Positions 6,100 to 15,228 of a DNA stretch of 54,282 nucleotides are shown here, piece after piece. This stretch comes from a virus. The stretch spans positions 1 through 54,282 of the IMG/VR virus record IMGVR_UViG_3300034418_013100; one strand, written 5' to 3'. A program made the position numbers and the translations under genes. The notes beneath the pieces are model-generated. The model ran no database searches. It was given only the letters and a program-made list of their open reading frames with translations, and was not told where the DNA came from. The first letter of the stretch is position 1. The number at the start of each line of letters is the position of its first letter.

Positions 6100-6927
6100 C
6101 TAAGGTAATGGTTCCCAAGTCATCGTCATTGGATTGTAAGACCATTCTCCCCAAACAGTACCGTCATAAACCATTGTGGAATTATTTTCTAAACCATCTG
6201 GACCTGAATAAAGTGGAGAATTTGTTGCAACAAATTCTCCATTACTGTAAACAAACTGCCCAAAATCATAGTTCCAAAAAACTTCAAGACCTGTTTCGTC
6301 GTAAAGTCCAAAAGAATGTTTAGAACCCGGATGGTCATACTCAATCACTAAGTTTGAACTTATAAACGATTTACTTAATTTACTAGGTTCTGTTTCGCCA
6401 TTTTCATCATAAACAACATTTCCAGAACTATCACGAATAGCATTGTTATAACTAAATCCTCTATTATCGTCAGGTTTTCTTGCAATCATTCTATAAATAG
6501 GATCGCTGTTTTGTAAATTAGTGTAATCAACATACAAACGCCAACCGTAGCTATTAAAGAAATTTGTTTTCACATAAAGACCCCAATCATTTGTTGCCCA
6601 ATACCATTCTTCTCCATTTGGACGATAGTATGTGCCATTCTCATAGCTTAGCTGATAAACTTGATCATTTCCAGAAAGTCCTGAACTTGAAGTCCCATCA
6701 GTATAAAAGATAATAGCACTATCTGTTTCTGGACCCCACGTTAGCGAACCATCTCCTGAGTCACCACCTGTGCTTCCTGAGTCACCACCTGTGCTTCCTG
6801 AGTCACCACCTGTGCTTCCTGAGTCACCACCTGTGCTTCCTGAGTCACCACCTGTGCTTCCTGAGTCACCACCTGTGCTTCCTGAGTCACCACCTGTGCT
6901 TCCTGAGTCACCACCTGTGCTTGCTAT
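6100..6927 (-). CDS. C-terminal extension of the fibre gene, in frame after its TGA (probable readthrough)
   Basis: The 275 codons after the TGA at 6928-6930 stay open, in the same frame as the fibre gene, to TAA at 6100. The segment begins IAS, then eight GSTGGDS-type heptads, then a domain rich in Trp, Tyr and Gly (residues TWGPETDSAIIFYTDGT, RPNGEEWYWATNDWGLYV, TVWGEWSYNPMTMTWEPLP). There is no in-frame ATG, GTG or TTG before GTG at 6573, so most of this ORF can only be translated by reading through TGA. Readthrough would give a 981-residue protein. Alternative readings are internal initiation at GTG 6573 (GGGG lies upstream), a recent nonsense mutation, or a sequence error. The repeated Gly-rich linker followed by an aromatic domain suggests an exposed adhesive tip. 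Confidence 0.7.
   Translation of the reverse strand: MASTGGDSGSTGGDSGSTGGDSGSTGGDSGSTGGDSGSTGGDSGSTGGDSGSTGGDSGDGSLTWGPETDSAIIFYTDGTSSSGLSGNDQVYQLSYENGTYYRPNGEEWYWATNDWGLYVKTNFFNSYGWRLYVDYTNLQNSDPIYRMIARKPDDNRGFSYNNAIRDSSGNVVYDENGETEPSKLSKSFISSNLVIEYDHPGSKHSFGLYDETGLEVFWNYDFGQFVYSNGEFVATNSPLYSGPDGLENNSTMVYDGTVWGEWSYNPMTMTWEPLP
6757..6924 (-). repeat. eight tandem 21-bp repeats encoding GSTGGDS
   Basis: Eight copies of a 21-bp unit (plus strand TGAGTCACCACCTGTGCTTCC) run without gaps; only the last copy differs, by one base at its end. The unit is in frame with both the upstream fibre gene and the downstream C-terminal domain. Near-perfect identity shows recent expansion. Confidence 0.95.
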
Positions 6928-9045
6928 TCACTTATAGTATTGAAAGTAAATATTTTCTCCAGCTTCCATTTTTTCGCCTTCTACACCTCCAACGGGAGCA
7001 AGATCACCAAACATAGTAACTATTTTTCCAACTACATCGTAGTCTACACCTTCTATAAGAGCAAGTCTACCTACAAAAACAGACAAAGAGTTAGCCTTTG
7101 GCTCATTTAAAAGTTCAAAATCATTACTAGCAGCAACTACAGCACTTTCTTTGTGAAAAGCAAGACCTTCAATTGCTGTTAGTCTACCTTCAGCAGCATC
7201 CATTTCAGTTTTAAGAGTAGCAATTTTAGCTGTTTCTAGCGCAAATTCAGCTTCAGTAACAAATCCAGTATCTAGAGCATCAATTCTATCTCTTTCAACA
7301 GCGATAGCATTTTCAAGTGCGCTAAATTCAGTATGCAAATCACCTCGACCACTACTATCATATAGTCCACTATTGTCATCTTTTAAACTACCAAAAGCTT
7401 CGGTTACAGCAGCAGTAATAGCTGCATCGCCAGCTTCTCTATCAGAAATTTCTTGAGCTAATGCAGCGTCATTGCTAAGAACATAAGCAGAAAAAACATT
7501 GTCGCTTTCAGTATCTACTGAATTGATTAGTGATACAATTTCAGCAAATGAATCTTTATCAGCTTCAGAAGCATCCAAAATTGCATCAATTCTAGCTTTT
7601 TCAGCATCAATTTTAACTTGCAGTTCAGTATCAGCATCAGCAAATTCACTTCTGATAGCAGCTTCTTGACCTTCAGCTCTCAGTTTTTCTACCAATACAT
7701 CAGCATCAATTTTAGCTTGTAAACTTGAAACAGCATCTTCTAACTCTTGATCTGTTGCAAAATTTCCATCCAAAGCCGCTATAGCAGCAGTATTTTGCTC
7801 AATTTGAAATTGATTTGATAGAACAGAATCTTTAATTCCACTCAAAGAAAAATTATCTCTAATTTGCAAAGAATACTCTTTGTTGTAAACACTTGAATTA
7901 AATCCAAGAGCGTTTACTAATAACTCAATACTACCAGCCTGAGAAACGCTATTGGTGCTGAAAGCAACATATAACATAGATTCAGAATTAGCAAAAGCTC
8001 CAGCTTGTTGACCAGCAACAACTGATTCTACCATTTGCATTCTAGGCAATTCTGGATGAACAAAAGCGTCTGGCTCTTGTCCAACGTAAAAAAGCATCTT
8101 AACTTCTCTATCAAAAGGCTCAGAAGGAACGTACACTCTTCTCGATCTGTACCAATTAGCATCGTTACCATCTCCTTCAGGAGTTGTGTAAAGAGCCATG
8201 TGAAAAGTATCGCCTTCAGGTCCAGCTTTAACACTGTTTACTGAGTAAACTCCTTGGAATTCTTCTACAGTTACAGGGTTTACTACATTTCCCTCTCCAT
8301 CTACTGAACTAAAAAAATACCAAAAAGCTTTTTCTCCACTTCCTGCATTTTTGTAGTACCAGCCATCTCTTCCTTCAGGGTCTACAGTAGCATTTCCTGA
8401 AGAGTTTACACCAGAGTCTTCAAAAAGGATGTCATCAAGACCTTGAATTGCATCAATGGTTGTTTGTAGTGCATCATCAGCAGCTTCTCTATTAGAAACT
8501 TCATTACTGATAGAAGTAGCGTTTTCTTGAATTTTGTCTTCAAGTTTACCTAGAGTATCATAATCCGCACTAGCATCGCCTTTTAAGGCAGTATCAGCAG
8601 CAGCAAATTCACTTCTGATCAATGCTCTGTCAGCAGCAGCAGCAGTACTTAAGTTAGTAATACTAGTTTCTAAATTACTATCAGCATCTACAAAAGCAGT
8701 AACAACTTCTGTAAAAGAATCTATAGCAGCAGAGTCTAAATTTTCAAGAACATTGTCAATTCTAACGCCAAGAGCAGCTTCAGCAGCTTCAGCTCTCAGT
8801 TTTTCTACTTCAACATCACCATCAATTTCAGCAGAAATAGTAGTGTGTAAAGCAGTATCAGCAGCAGCAATTTCAGCAGAAATAGTAGTGTGTAAAGCAG
8901 TATCAGCAGCAGCAAATTCACTTCTGATAGCAGCTTCTTGACCTTCAGCTCTAGTTTCTTCAGCAGCGACAGCATTAGCAATGTCAGTATCAATTTCTGT
9001 GAAAATTTCAGGTACTAAGTATTTCTTTTTAATTTGGTTAGCCAT
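6928..9045 (-). CDS. fibre or whisker-like virion protein, 705 aa (ends at a TGA that may be leaky)
   Basis: Strong ribosome site (AGGGGG) before ATG. Residues 1-215 and 400-640 are Ala/Glu/Asp-rich trimeric-coiled-coil-like sequence with repeats such as AAADTALHTTISAEI (twice) and LRAEGQEAAIRSEFA. Residues about 218-398 form a separate domain (DGWYYKN, NDANWYRSRRVYVP, FYVGQEPDAFVHPEL) that is also inserted in the tail sheath. The C-terminus (residues 650-705) is a small beta domain ending in YYK. Coiled-coil shafts with inserted globular domains are typical of phage fibres and fibritin-like whiskers. The stop TGA is followed by A and by an open frame. Confidence 0.75.
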   Translation of the reverse strand: MANQIKKKYLVPEIFTEIDTDIANAVAAEETRAEGQEAAIRSEFAAADTALHTTISAEIAAADTALHTTISAEIDGDVEVEKLRAEAAEAALGVRIDNVLENLDSAAIDSFTEVVTAFVDADSNLETSITNLSTAAAADRALIRSEFAAADTALKGDASADYDTLGKLEDKIQENATSISNEVSNREAADDALQTTIDAIQGLDDILFEDSGVNSSGNATVDPEGRDGWYYKNAGSGEKAFWYFFSSVDGEGNVVNPVTVEEFQGVYSVNSVKAGPEGDTFHMALYTTPEGDGNDANWYRSRRVYVPSEPFDREVKMLFYVGQEPDAFVHPELPRMQMVESVVAGQQAGAFANSESMLYVAFSTNSVSQAGSIELLVNALGFNSSVYNKEYSLQIRDNFSLSGIKDSVLSNQFQIEQNTAAIAALDGNFATDQELEDAVSSLQAKIDADVLVEKLRAEGQEAAIRSEFADADTELQVKIDAEKARIDAILDASEADKDSFAEIVSLINSVDTESDNVFSAYVLSNDAALAQEISDREAGDAAITAAVTEAFGSLKDDNSGLYDSSGRGDLHTEFSALENAIAVERDRIDALDTGFVTEAEFALETAKIATLKTEMDAAEGRLTAIEGLAFHKESAVVAASNDFELLNEPKANSLSVFVGRLALIEGVDYDVVGKIVTMFGDLAPVGGVEGEKMEAGENIYFQYYK
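8831..8920 (-). repeat. two tandem 45-bp repeats in the fibre gene
   Basis: Units 8831-8875 and 8876-8920 differ by one base and encode AAADTALHTTISAEI twice. The 15-residue period fits insertion of whole coiled-coil turns into the fibre shaft. Confidence 0.9.
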
Positions 9046-9137
9046 TAGTTTCCCCCTTTTGGCTTGAAATATAGCGTTGTGCTATATTTTTTTACAATAT
9101 TTTTTTGTATAAAAAAAGTTCGCAGAATTACGAACCA

Positions 9138-9152
9138 TATTTATAAAGATTA
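9138..9152 (-). promoter_or_regulatory. putative late promoter TAATCTTTATAAATA
   Basis: On the minus strand TAATCTTTATAAATA lies about 93 nt before the fibre ATG at 9045. It shares TAATCTTTA with six other sites upstream of mostly structural genes and includes TATAAATA, the core of T4 late promoters. Confidence 0.6.
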
Positions 9153-9275
9153 ATACAATGAAAAAATAATTAATTTTTTCAAAAATATAAGTATTTGTTT
9201 ATTCATTTTTTAATTTTTTTTTTTTTAATTTAACTTTTTGTTTTTATTTTATTTTTTAATTTTTTTAATTTAAAT

Positions 9276-11135
9276 TTATCTGCCCGATAAATTCCAAACA
9301 ATAGATTGACAAATTACGTTATCGCTTGACCCTTTGTTTTCTATATAAAGCTCTATAATATCACCTGATGATATGTTTTGTATATCTTGAACAGTAACTT
9401 GCAAAGGTATGCCAATGTCAAGTTCAATAAAAGCTGCTGTTTCAAGATCGGGCACACCATTTAAATAAGGAATTATAGAAAAAAGATCAGCACCATTTTG
9501 CTGTTTTTGTAAAGACATGGTAGCAACAAATCTTATGGATATATCTTTGTTTCCATAATATTTAAAACTTCCATCAACACCATTATATGTCGCACTTGCG
9601 GTTGTGCTAGATAAAGATTCTCCAACAGTAAAATACTGATTATTACCTATTGCGTCAACAACATATTCAACATACAAATAATTATTTGCCAAATCAATCG
9701 ACTGTATTCTGGCAGTATAACCAGACGTTCCTCCCGTTATAATTTGATTTTCTTCAAAACCAGTAGTTGAATTTACCAAAATCCTAGAAGAAAACAATAA
9801 ATTTTGAGAAGTTTTTATTGTATTATTAAAATTTAATTTTACCGGAGTGTTAACTGCATTTATAACAGTTGTTACACTTGTGAAGTTATCAATAGTAGCC
9901 TGAATTGTTGGAACATTGTCTTGAATACCTTGGTTTCCTTGAATATTATATTCAGGCAAATCATTATACTTTAAACTATTAGGATTAAAAACTCCACCAG
10001 TAGTTGTTTCCGTGGTAATAAAAATGTTACCAGATACGTTACCTTCTCTAGTAGAATGACCTTTTTCTATAAAAACAGCATAATCGGCAGTTCTAGGGTG
10101 CAATACGTTACCATTAAAATTTAAAGCATTAAATCCAGTAGGTATATAACTTCCAGCTCCACCTGTTTGATTAGACCAATTATTGTCTCTTAAGATAATC
10201 ATTGAGTTACCTTGACCATTCCATAAAACTGACTTGTTATTTAACGATTGAAATGACAATCCGTTTGAAACTTGAAAACCATCGTCCCAACTAGTAATTA
10301 AATTACCATTAAAATTTATTGTAGCAAAACCTTCGCACTCACCTAGAGTGCTTCCATTGCCAGCAGAACCACCTATTAAATTGCAAAAAGTTATAGTAAA
10401 TCTTTTATTTCTTCCTTGAAAAGAATCTACCGCAGGATTAATTGAGTAATTTATGTTTGTTGCATTTACAAAAGTTCCTTGATTACATTCTATTCCAATT
10501 CTATTTAAAACAAAATCATTATTTAAAACAGTAAACATTGTATCTGTTCCTGTATAAATTAATTTGTCAAATTCAGGATTTTTACCGTTTATTGAATTTT
10601 TTTCGTTAAAAACTATTCTATTGTTCCCAATATTAATGTTCCCACCAATAACATAATTTTTGTTAGGTTCTAAAGTTATAACGCCAGCAACAGGTGTTGG
10701 AAAATCGTCAACACTATTTATTACAACATCGCTATTTAATCCGTTACTAGAAAATAAAGATAAAATATCAATACCGTTTATTAAGTTAACATCAACAATA
10801 TTGTTACTGCCCATATTAAGGTCAGCATTCATACTATTATTTCCGTCAATAGACAGTTTTTTATCATCCAAATCATCAATTGCAGTGTCAACACTATCGC
10901 TTATAATTTGAACGTCTGTTTTTTCCAAATCATTTCTTTCGTAATCAACCTCTGATGCATCGTGTTTGCTAGGTGCTCCATCTAAATGTTCATTTAAGTC
11001 TTGTTTAACATAATTCTTTAATGTAGATAGTTTTATTTTTTTGCCACCATTAACACCTTCAGAATCGTCTACTGTATAAAGTAAATCAGTATCTTCTGGC
11101 GTGGTTTGTTCAGGTAAATCTCTAACTTTACTCAT
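9276..11135 (-). CDS. tail fibre or tailspike protein, 619 aa
   Basis: The start (MSKVRDLPEQTTPEDTDLLY and DDSEG...KKIKLSTLKNYV) is the typical opening of tail fibre adaptors that attach to the baseplate. Residues about 150-410 are rich in Asn and Gly with regularly spaced N-G-N motifs (ATINFNGNLIT, ALNFNGNVLH), as in right-handed beta-helix tailspikes. The last 130 residues look like a beta-sandwich (ISIRFVATMSLQ, DIIELYIENKGSSDNVICQS). Likely a receptor-binding or depolymerase-type fibre; catalytic residues cannot be assigned. It starts 2 nt after the upstream gene's stop. Confidence 0.7.
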   Translation of the reverse strand: MSKVRDLPEQTTPEDTDLLYTVDDSEGVNGGKKIKLSTLKNYVKQDLNEHLDGAPSKHDASEVDYERNDLEKTDVQIISDSVDTAIDDLDDKKLSIDGNNSMNADLNMGSNNIVDVNLINGIDILSLFSSNGLNSDVVINSVDDFPTPVAGVITLEPNKNYVIGGNINIGNNRIVFNEKNSINGKNPEFDKLIYTGTDTMFTVLNNDFVLNRIGIECNQGTFVNATNINYSINPAVDSFQGRNKRFTITFCNLIGGSAGNGSTLGECEGFATINFNGNLITSWDDGFQVSNGLSFQSLNNKSVLWNGQGNSMIILRDNNWSNQTGGAGSYIPTGFNALNFNGNVLHPRTADYAVFIEKGHSTREGNVSGNIFITTETTTGGVFNPNSLKYNDLPEYNIQGNQGIQDNVPTIQATIDNFTSVTTVINAVNTPVKLNFNNTIKTSQNLLFSSRILVNSTTGFEENQIITGGTSGYTARIQSIDLANNYLYVEYVVDAIGNNQYFTVGESLSSTTASATYNGVDGSFKYYGNKDISIRFVATMSLQKQQNGADLFSIIPYLNGVPDLETAAFIELDIGIPLQVTVQDIQNISSGDIIELYIENKGSSDNVICQSIVWNLSGR

Positions 11136-11137
11136 AG

Positions 11138-12142
11138 TTACTCCAAAATTAGTGGGCTTTCGTCATCGTCCAATAATATATCACCGTTTGTATCATTTAT
11201 AAAAGACTCTAGGTTCATATCCCAATCTAGTTCATGCACATATCTTACAGTTATCCTAGCTATATTAGCTCCACTTTCAAAATAATTAATAGTAGCAATA
11301 TTTCCTGAAAAACTAGGCACTACCGCATCAAAATTTCCTAGTTTTAAAAAATTAGCATTGTTTAATATAGGAAGAATTTTTTCCCATTTTCTATCAAAAA
11401 AATCAATTGGTGTTGCAGGAGAAAATAATGTAGCCCTATCGTTCCATACTTGGTCGTAACTAGTATCGCCAACAATTGAAGTTATTAAATCGCCATTAGG
11501 TTGCTTTATTGTTCTTGTAATTCGCCATTTTGCTTCGCTAGGTAAAGAACCTTGGTCAGCCAAACCTTCGTATGTAATGTTATTTATTTTTTCAAATCTT
11601 TTAATTAAAAAATTATCAACAACATTAACAGCATCTCTAACATCTCCAGCATCGGGAAAATTATCTTTATGAGATAGCCGAACTTCTAATTCAGCATTAA
11701 CTGTTCCAATATTAATTTCACCATCTGTTAATTGTGCATACAAAGGATTGTCAGGTGAATTTAATTCTCCATACCTGTTTACTGGTATGACTCTTTTTGC
11801 GACAACTGGTTCTTCTTCGTATGTAGCCCGTTCATAATCGGCTGGAGGTATTTTTGGTCTTTCTTGTTCAGGTGCTTCAATTGTAGAATTTAATGCTACG
11901 GTGTAAATAGAAATATTAGACCTTTTTTGAATAGGTTCTTTTTCGGGACCTAAAATTAATTGAGAATTACTCAAAACTCTTTTAATTTCGTATCTTTTAG
12001 GTTCGATTCCATCAGCTTTTAAAACAACTGCCATTTTTACTTTAAAATGCTTTGTGTCCTCAACGGTTACAATACCGCCTTCTGTTCCGTCAGCCACAAA
12101 AGGAATCGCCTTGATTTGTTTCCAAACCCTTTCGATTGCCAT
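11138..12142 (-). CDS. virion structural protein, 334 aa
   Basis: Starts MAIERVWKQIKAIPFVADGT and continues with small beta modules (HFKVKMAVVLKADGIEPKRY). Residues 150-190 include ELEVRLSHKDNFPDAGDVRD, a pattern I associate with structural proteins of large myoviruses. Placement directly upstream of the tailspike gene, in the same minus-strand unit, suggests a baseplate-proximal or fibre-attachment role. Exact function unknown. Confidence 0.6.
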   Translation of the reverse strand: MAIERVWKQIKAIPFVADGTEGGIVTVEDTKHFKVKMAVVLKADGIEPKRYEIKRVLSNSQLILGPEKEPIQKRSNISIYTVALNSTIEAPEQERPKIPPADYERATYEEEPVVAKRVIPVNRYGELNSPDNPLYAQLTDGEINIGTVNAELEVRLSHKDNFPDAGDVRDAVNVVDNFLIKRFEKINNITYEGLADQGSLPSEAKWRITRTIKQPNGDLITSIVGDTSYDQVWNDRATLFSPATPIDFFDRKWEKILPILNNANFLKLGNFDAVVPSFSGNIATINYFESGANIARITVRYVHELDWDMNLESFINDTNGDILLDDDESPLILE

Positions 12143-12180
12143 ACCTTAACCTCTTAAAATTACCCGTGTAATTTCGCTTA

Positions 12181-12192
12181 CTATAAAGATTA
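12181..12192 (-). promoter_or_regulatory. putative late promoter TAATCTTTATAG
   Basis: Minus-strand TAATCTTTATAG lies about 40 nt upstream of the ATG at 12142. It matches the TAATCTTTA motif found before other structural units. Confidence 0.55.
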
Positions 12193-12470
12193 CTACAGAT
12201 AAATTGCCCATCTTTTCTTTCCGCAATCCCATATTCTACATAAATTAAGAGATTTAGCTAATTCTTTCTCTGTATTTTTCAATGTGCCTTTACAACTTCT
12301 TTTATTTTGTTTAAATTTGCTTCAGTAATATTGGAAATATCATTGTTTGTAAAATTTCTTTTTTTATAATATTTTATGCTTTCAATATTTTTTTGTGTAT
12401 TTTATTTTTGATTTTGATATTTCTTGTCACTCTATCAGACTTGGTTTCAATCGGACAATTCTCTTCAAAG
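12193..12470 (-). pseudogene. decayed endonuclease-like remnant
   Basis: No intact gene lies between 12143 and 12623. On the minus strand, broken frames encode fragments such as FEENCPIETKSDRVTRNIK, then NDISNITEANLNKIKEVV, and in a shifted frame KELAKSLNLCRIWDCGKKRW ending at TAG (12193-12195). The ending RIWDCGKKRW resembles the YKIYDYGHRKW end of the endonuclease at 46193-47947 and similar homing endonuclease C-termini. Several stops and frameshifts separate the pieces. Identification rests on short motifs only. Confidence 0.4.
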
Positions 12471-12476
12471 ATATAT

Positions 12477-12531
12477 TAATGTTTATAATTATATACAAAA
12501 TGTACGATATTGTCTATAATTATAAACATTA
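12477..12531. repeat. 17-bp perfect inverted repeat, AT-rich
   Basis: TAATGTTTATAATTATA at 12477-12493 is the reverse complement of 12515-12531, with a 21-nt loop. It lies in the gene-free region between the capsid terminator and the endonuclease remnant. It may be an operator, a processing hairpin, or a relic of an element boundary. Confidence 0.7.
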
Positions 12532-12570
12532 TGAAAACTAAAAAGAACCCTAAAATAATTTTTTAACAAA

Positions 12571-12598
12571 AAAAAGACCCCTAAAAAGGGGTCTTTTT
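12571..12598. terminator. rho-independent terminator after the major capsid gene
   Basis: AAAAAGACCCCT and AGGGGTCTTTTT form a perfect 12-bp stem with an AAAA loop. Flanking A and T runs make it functional in both directions. It lies 25 nt beyond the minus-strand stop of the capsid gene at 12624. Confidence 0.92.
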
Positions 12599-12623
12599 AA
12601 TAATCTCAATAAGTTATGTCTTA

Positions 12624-14018
12624 TTAAAGTTGTCCTGTAATATTATCGACGAGAACATTTTTTCTTGGCTGATAACCAGCTAGACATAGGAACCTAAAAT
12701 GAGCTTCAGGTAAACTTAGGTCATTGATAGCCATTTTCAATCTTGAGTAAGGAGAAAGTTGATGCATTCCCCAAGTGTTTGATTGAATTAGGAATCCTGT
12801 TACAGAACCCGGACTTTTGAAACCAAGATCAGTAAAAACTGTAGGGGCACCACCAGAATTTTTTACTTTACCAATAAATTTTGCAGAGGCAGATGAACCA
12901 CCAGCTTCACTTCTGTAAACATTGTAATATTTAGCAGTATCGTTAGCAATAGTAAGAGTTACTGAGTCACCAGCAGCAACATTAGTTACCGGTTCATCAT
13001 CAGACTTGATAGACTCACCTCTTTCGTTTACCGCAGTAACGTAGTAAACATAATCACCAGCTTTCAATACTGAATCAGCATTAACTGGAGAAGCAGAACT
13101 AGAAATTGATGGAGCAGCTAGAGAACCAGCTCTTGCTCTTGCAGGCTTAGTTTTACCAGAAAGAAATCTTGAAGGCTCCATAGTAACAAGAGCAGAAGAT
13201 GTCCACTGTTGTCTTAATTCAGCACCAGTTTTTGAAGTAGCTGAACCAGCTAGAACAATTCTTTCTTTTGCATGAGCAATTTTGTTGTATGCTGAAAGAG
13301 AAATTGGGTCAAGACAAAGCTTGTCAGCAGAACCGTGATTCATTGCTGATCTAACAGCAGCATCTTCAATGATAGACTGAGTAAGAGTACCATCAGCAGA
13401 AAGAACTACAGTTTGATCAGAGCCATATTCAGCAAACATCAAGTCTTGAGTATTTGACATAGTGTCTGACATTCTAATTTGAGCATCAATACCTACCATA
13501 TTAGGTACTTCAGCAATTGACGATGGGTTTCCAGAGAAAAAACCAGCTTCAGAAAAGTCAGCTTGACCTCTAAAACAGTCAAATTCAACGTCACCAGCAA
13601 GTTTCATGGCAGCATCAGAAGCAGCTCTATCTTCGGCTTTTACACCATCAAAAGCTCCAATCATATTAGCAGCTACAGAAACTCTTCTTGTTGTTGAGTA
13701 ATATGCCATTGGCACAACTGCACGTACATAGTTAGAAGTATCTTCTTCACCGATACCACCTTCATACTGTGCAGAGCCACCAAAGATACCGTAATCAAGT
13801 TGTCTGTTGAACTGAATCAATTGAGACTTAGCATCTTTAATGTCAAGCATTTTTTGAAGTTTGATGTGTGAATCATCAAAAGTTACGTTTTGCATTACAG
13901 GTGAAAGGTCTTCAACCTGAAGTGCGGCACCTTGAGTTAAGCTGTCAGGAGTTGCATTATAACTGCCAACCTCTAACGCTTTAACGAGTTGTTCCAATTG
14001 TTCTACTGTGCTAGACAT
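12624..14018 (-). CDS. major capsid protein
   Basis: 464 residues with an HK97-fold-type start: ALEVGSYNATPDSLTQGAAL, then QVEDLSPVMQNVTFDDSHIK and KLQKMLDIKDAKSQLIQFNR, characteristic of major capsid proteins of large myoviruses. Residues about 300-400 (AAPSISSSASPVNADS, DYVYYVTAVNERGESI, YYNVYRSEAGG) look like an inserted Ig/fibronectin-type domain displayed on the capsid surface, after which the conserved C-terminal part resumes (WGMHQLSPYSRLKMAINDLS). It is followed by a strong terminator and preceded by scaffold-like and small virion genes, the usual head-gene context. The N-terminal TPDSLTxGAAL motif recurs in the prohead protease gene. Confidence 0.88.
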   Translation of the reverse strand: MSSTVEQLEQLVKALEVGSYNATPDSLTQGAALQVEDLSPVMQNVTFDDSHIKLQKMLDIKDAKSQLIQFNRQLDYGIFGGSAQYEGGIGEEDTSNYVRAVVPMAYYSTTRRVSVAANMIGAFDGVKAEDRAASDAAMKLAGDVEFDCFRGQADFSEAGFFSGNPSSIAEVPNMVGIDAQIRMSDTMSNTQDLMFAEYGSDQTVVLSADGTLTQSIIEDAAVRSAMNHGSADKLCLDPISLSAYNKIAHAKERIVLAGSATSKTGAELRQQWTSSALVTMEPSRFLSGKTKPARARAGSLAAPSISSSASPVNADSVLKAGDYVYYVTAVNERGESIKSDDEPVTNVAAGDSVTLTIANDTAKYYNVYRSEAGGSSASAKFIGKVKNSGGAPTVFTDLGFKSPGSVTGFLIQSNTWGMHQLSPYSRLKMAINDLSLPEAHFRFLCLAGYQPRKNVLVDNITGQL

Positions 14019-14027
14019 TTAGTCCTC

Positions 14028-14666
14028 CTATTCCTTAATTAAGTGTTTAATTTTATTTACACTTGCATTATTTAAACAATATTCGTTAATTGCTTCTCTA
14101 TCTGATTTTTCAAGACTAGAATAGTCAAGGTTTTTCAGTTTAGAAGTAATTTCACTTTTGGTCATTTTAGAAAAATCAACTTGATTATCTTCTTCTTCAG
14201 ATTTAGCTATATAGTTTGTAGCAGTAATAGCTTTCTGAGAAGGAGCTTTTTTAGTATTAAACATTTTGTTAATTAAACCTTCGATATTTTCTAAGCTTTT
14301 CTTTAGTTCCTCATTTTCTTCTTTGAGGTTTTCATTTTCAGATTTAACCATTTGAATTTCTTCAACTTCTTCAGTTTCAGCTTTCTCTATAGAATCTTCT
14401 TCGATTTCTTCACAATCTCCAAACATGACTTTTTTCAAGGACTCATAGTGAGCTTCAATTTCATTTTTTTCCATTGAAGCATATAGTTCATCAATAGTTT
14501 GGTAATCTTCAGTTTCTTCAATTTCTACTTCAGCTTTTTCAAACTCTTCAGTTTCCATTTCAGATTCTACTTCTGTTTCTTCGTTTTTTGCAATGCTTCC
14601 CAAGGCGTTATTGAATTCTTGTTCAACTTGGGAGAGCATTTCATCAACTTGTTTTTTTGTGTACAT
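14028..14666 (-). CDS. scaffold-like (prohead core) protein, 212 aa
   Basis: Strongly acidic, Glu-rich and helical (KNEETEVESEMETEEFEKAE) with a coiled coil at about residues 105-135 (SENENLKEENEELKKSLENI) and a more structured C-terminal end (MTKSEITSKLKNLDYSSLE). Composition, size and position directly upstream of the major capsid gene fit a scaffolding protein. It contains several xKSE tripeptides, also seen in other virion proteins here. It has a good ribosome site (AAGGAGA). Confidence 0.65.
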   Translation of the reverse strand: MYTKKQVDEMLSQVEQEFNNALGSIAKNEETEVESEMETEEFEKAEVEIEETEDYQTIDELYASMEKNEIEAHYESLKKVMFGDCEEIEEDSIEKAETEEVEEIQMVKSENENLKEENEELKKSLENIEGLINKMFNTKKAPSQKAITATNYIAKSEEEDNQVDFSKMTKSEITSKLKNLDYSSLEKSDREAINEYCLNNASVNKIKHLIKE

Positions 14667-14701
14667 GATGTGTCTCCTTATACATTAAAGTTAAACTAGA
14701 A

Positions 14702-15094
14702 TTAAGCCCCTTTAGTTGGCCAGTGTACATTGTGAGCCAATTCTTCAGCAGCATCGGCAGCAGCTTCAGCAGCAACTTTTCCTGTACCTTCACCAATTTT
14801 AAGAGCAAACCCTTGTTTTCCAAGGTCCATCATAACTTTAGCCACTTCACTAAGGCTTGCTTGTGCATCGTCAATGGCAAGTTTTACTTCGTGCGGTGTA
14901 AATGCGTCATTATCATTTCCAAAAATATCTTTAGAAACTGCATCTTTAGCATCCATTCTAATTGTCATCTTATCAGAATCAATAGATAATGCTCTTCCTT
15001 TTGCTGTCTTAGATTCAACAACTGAAAACCCTCTTTTTTCGAGAGCTTCTTTTAGATTTCTGGCTACTGCTTCGGCTTTTGCTGTACTTAACAT
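14702..15094 (-). CDS. small virion-cluster protein, 130 aa
   Basis: Begins with an Ala-rich helix (MLSTAKAEAVARNLKEALEK) and a beta-like segment (RALSIDSDKMTIRMDAKDAV), and ends in another Ala-rich helix (VAAEAAADAAEELAHNVHW). AGGAGG precedes the start. Position at the head of the scaffold/capsid unit suggests a head-associated protein; no family recognised. Confidence 0.55.
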   Translation of the reverse strand: MLSTAKAEAVARNLKEALEKRGFSVVESKTAKGRALSIDSDKMTIRMDAKDAVSKDIFGNDNDAFTPHEVKLAIDDAQASLSEVAKVMMDLGKQGFALKIGEGTGKVAAEAAADAAEELAHNVHWPTKGA

Positions 15095-15228
15095 AAATTT
15101 CCTCCTATTAATAGAAAGTTATAAAAAACACTTTTATAGTGATTTCAAAGCTTTATTTTAATGTTTACATCTTATAATAAAAAAATTAATAAAAAAATTT
15201 GTAATATATTGTTTTTGTTAATTTTTTA

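Noticed and set aside
6757-6924. Eight 21-bp tandem repeats considered as a CRISPR array or origin iterons
   Set aside because: No spacers, exact in-frame period of 7 codons inside an open frame; it is a coding repeat.
8753-8993. Open frames on both strands across the Ala-rich fibre region
   Set aside because: They are shadows of GCA-rich coiled-coil codons, without ribosome sites.
9160-9275. Long AT runs considered as a replication origin
   Set aside because: No iterons or DnaA-like boxes were seen; simple AT-rich spacer with a weak palindrome only.
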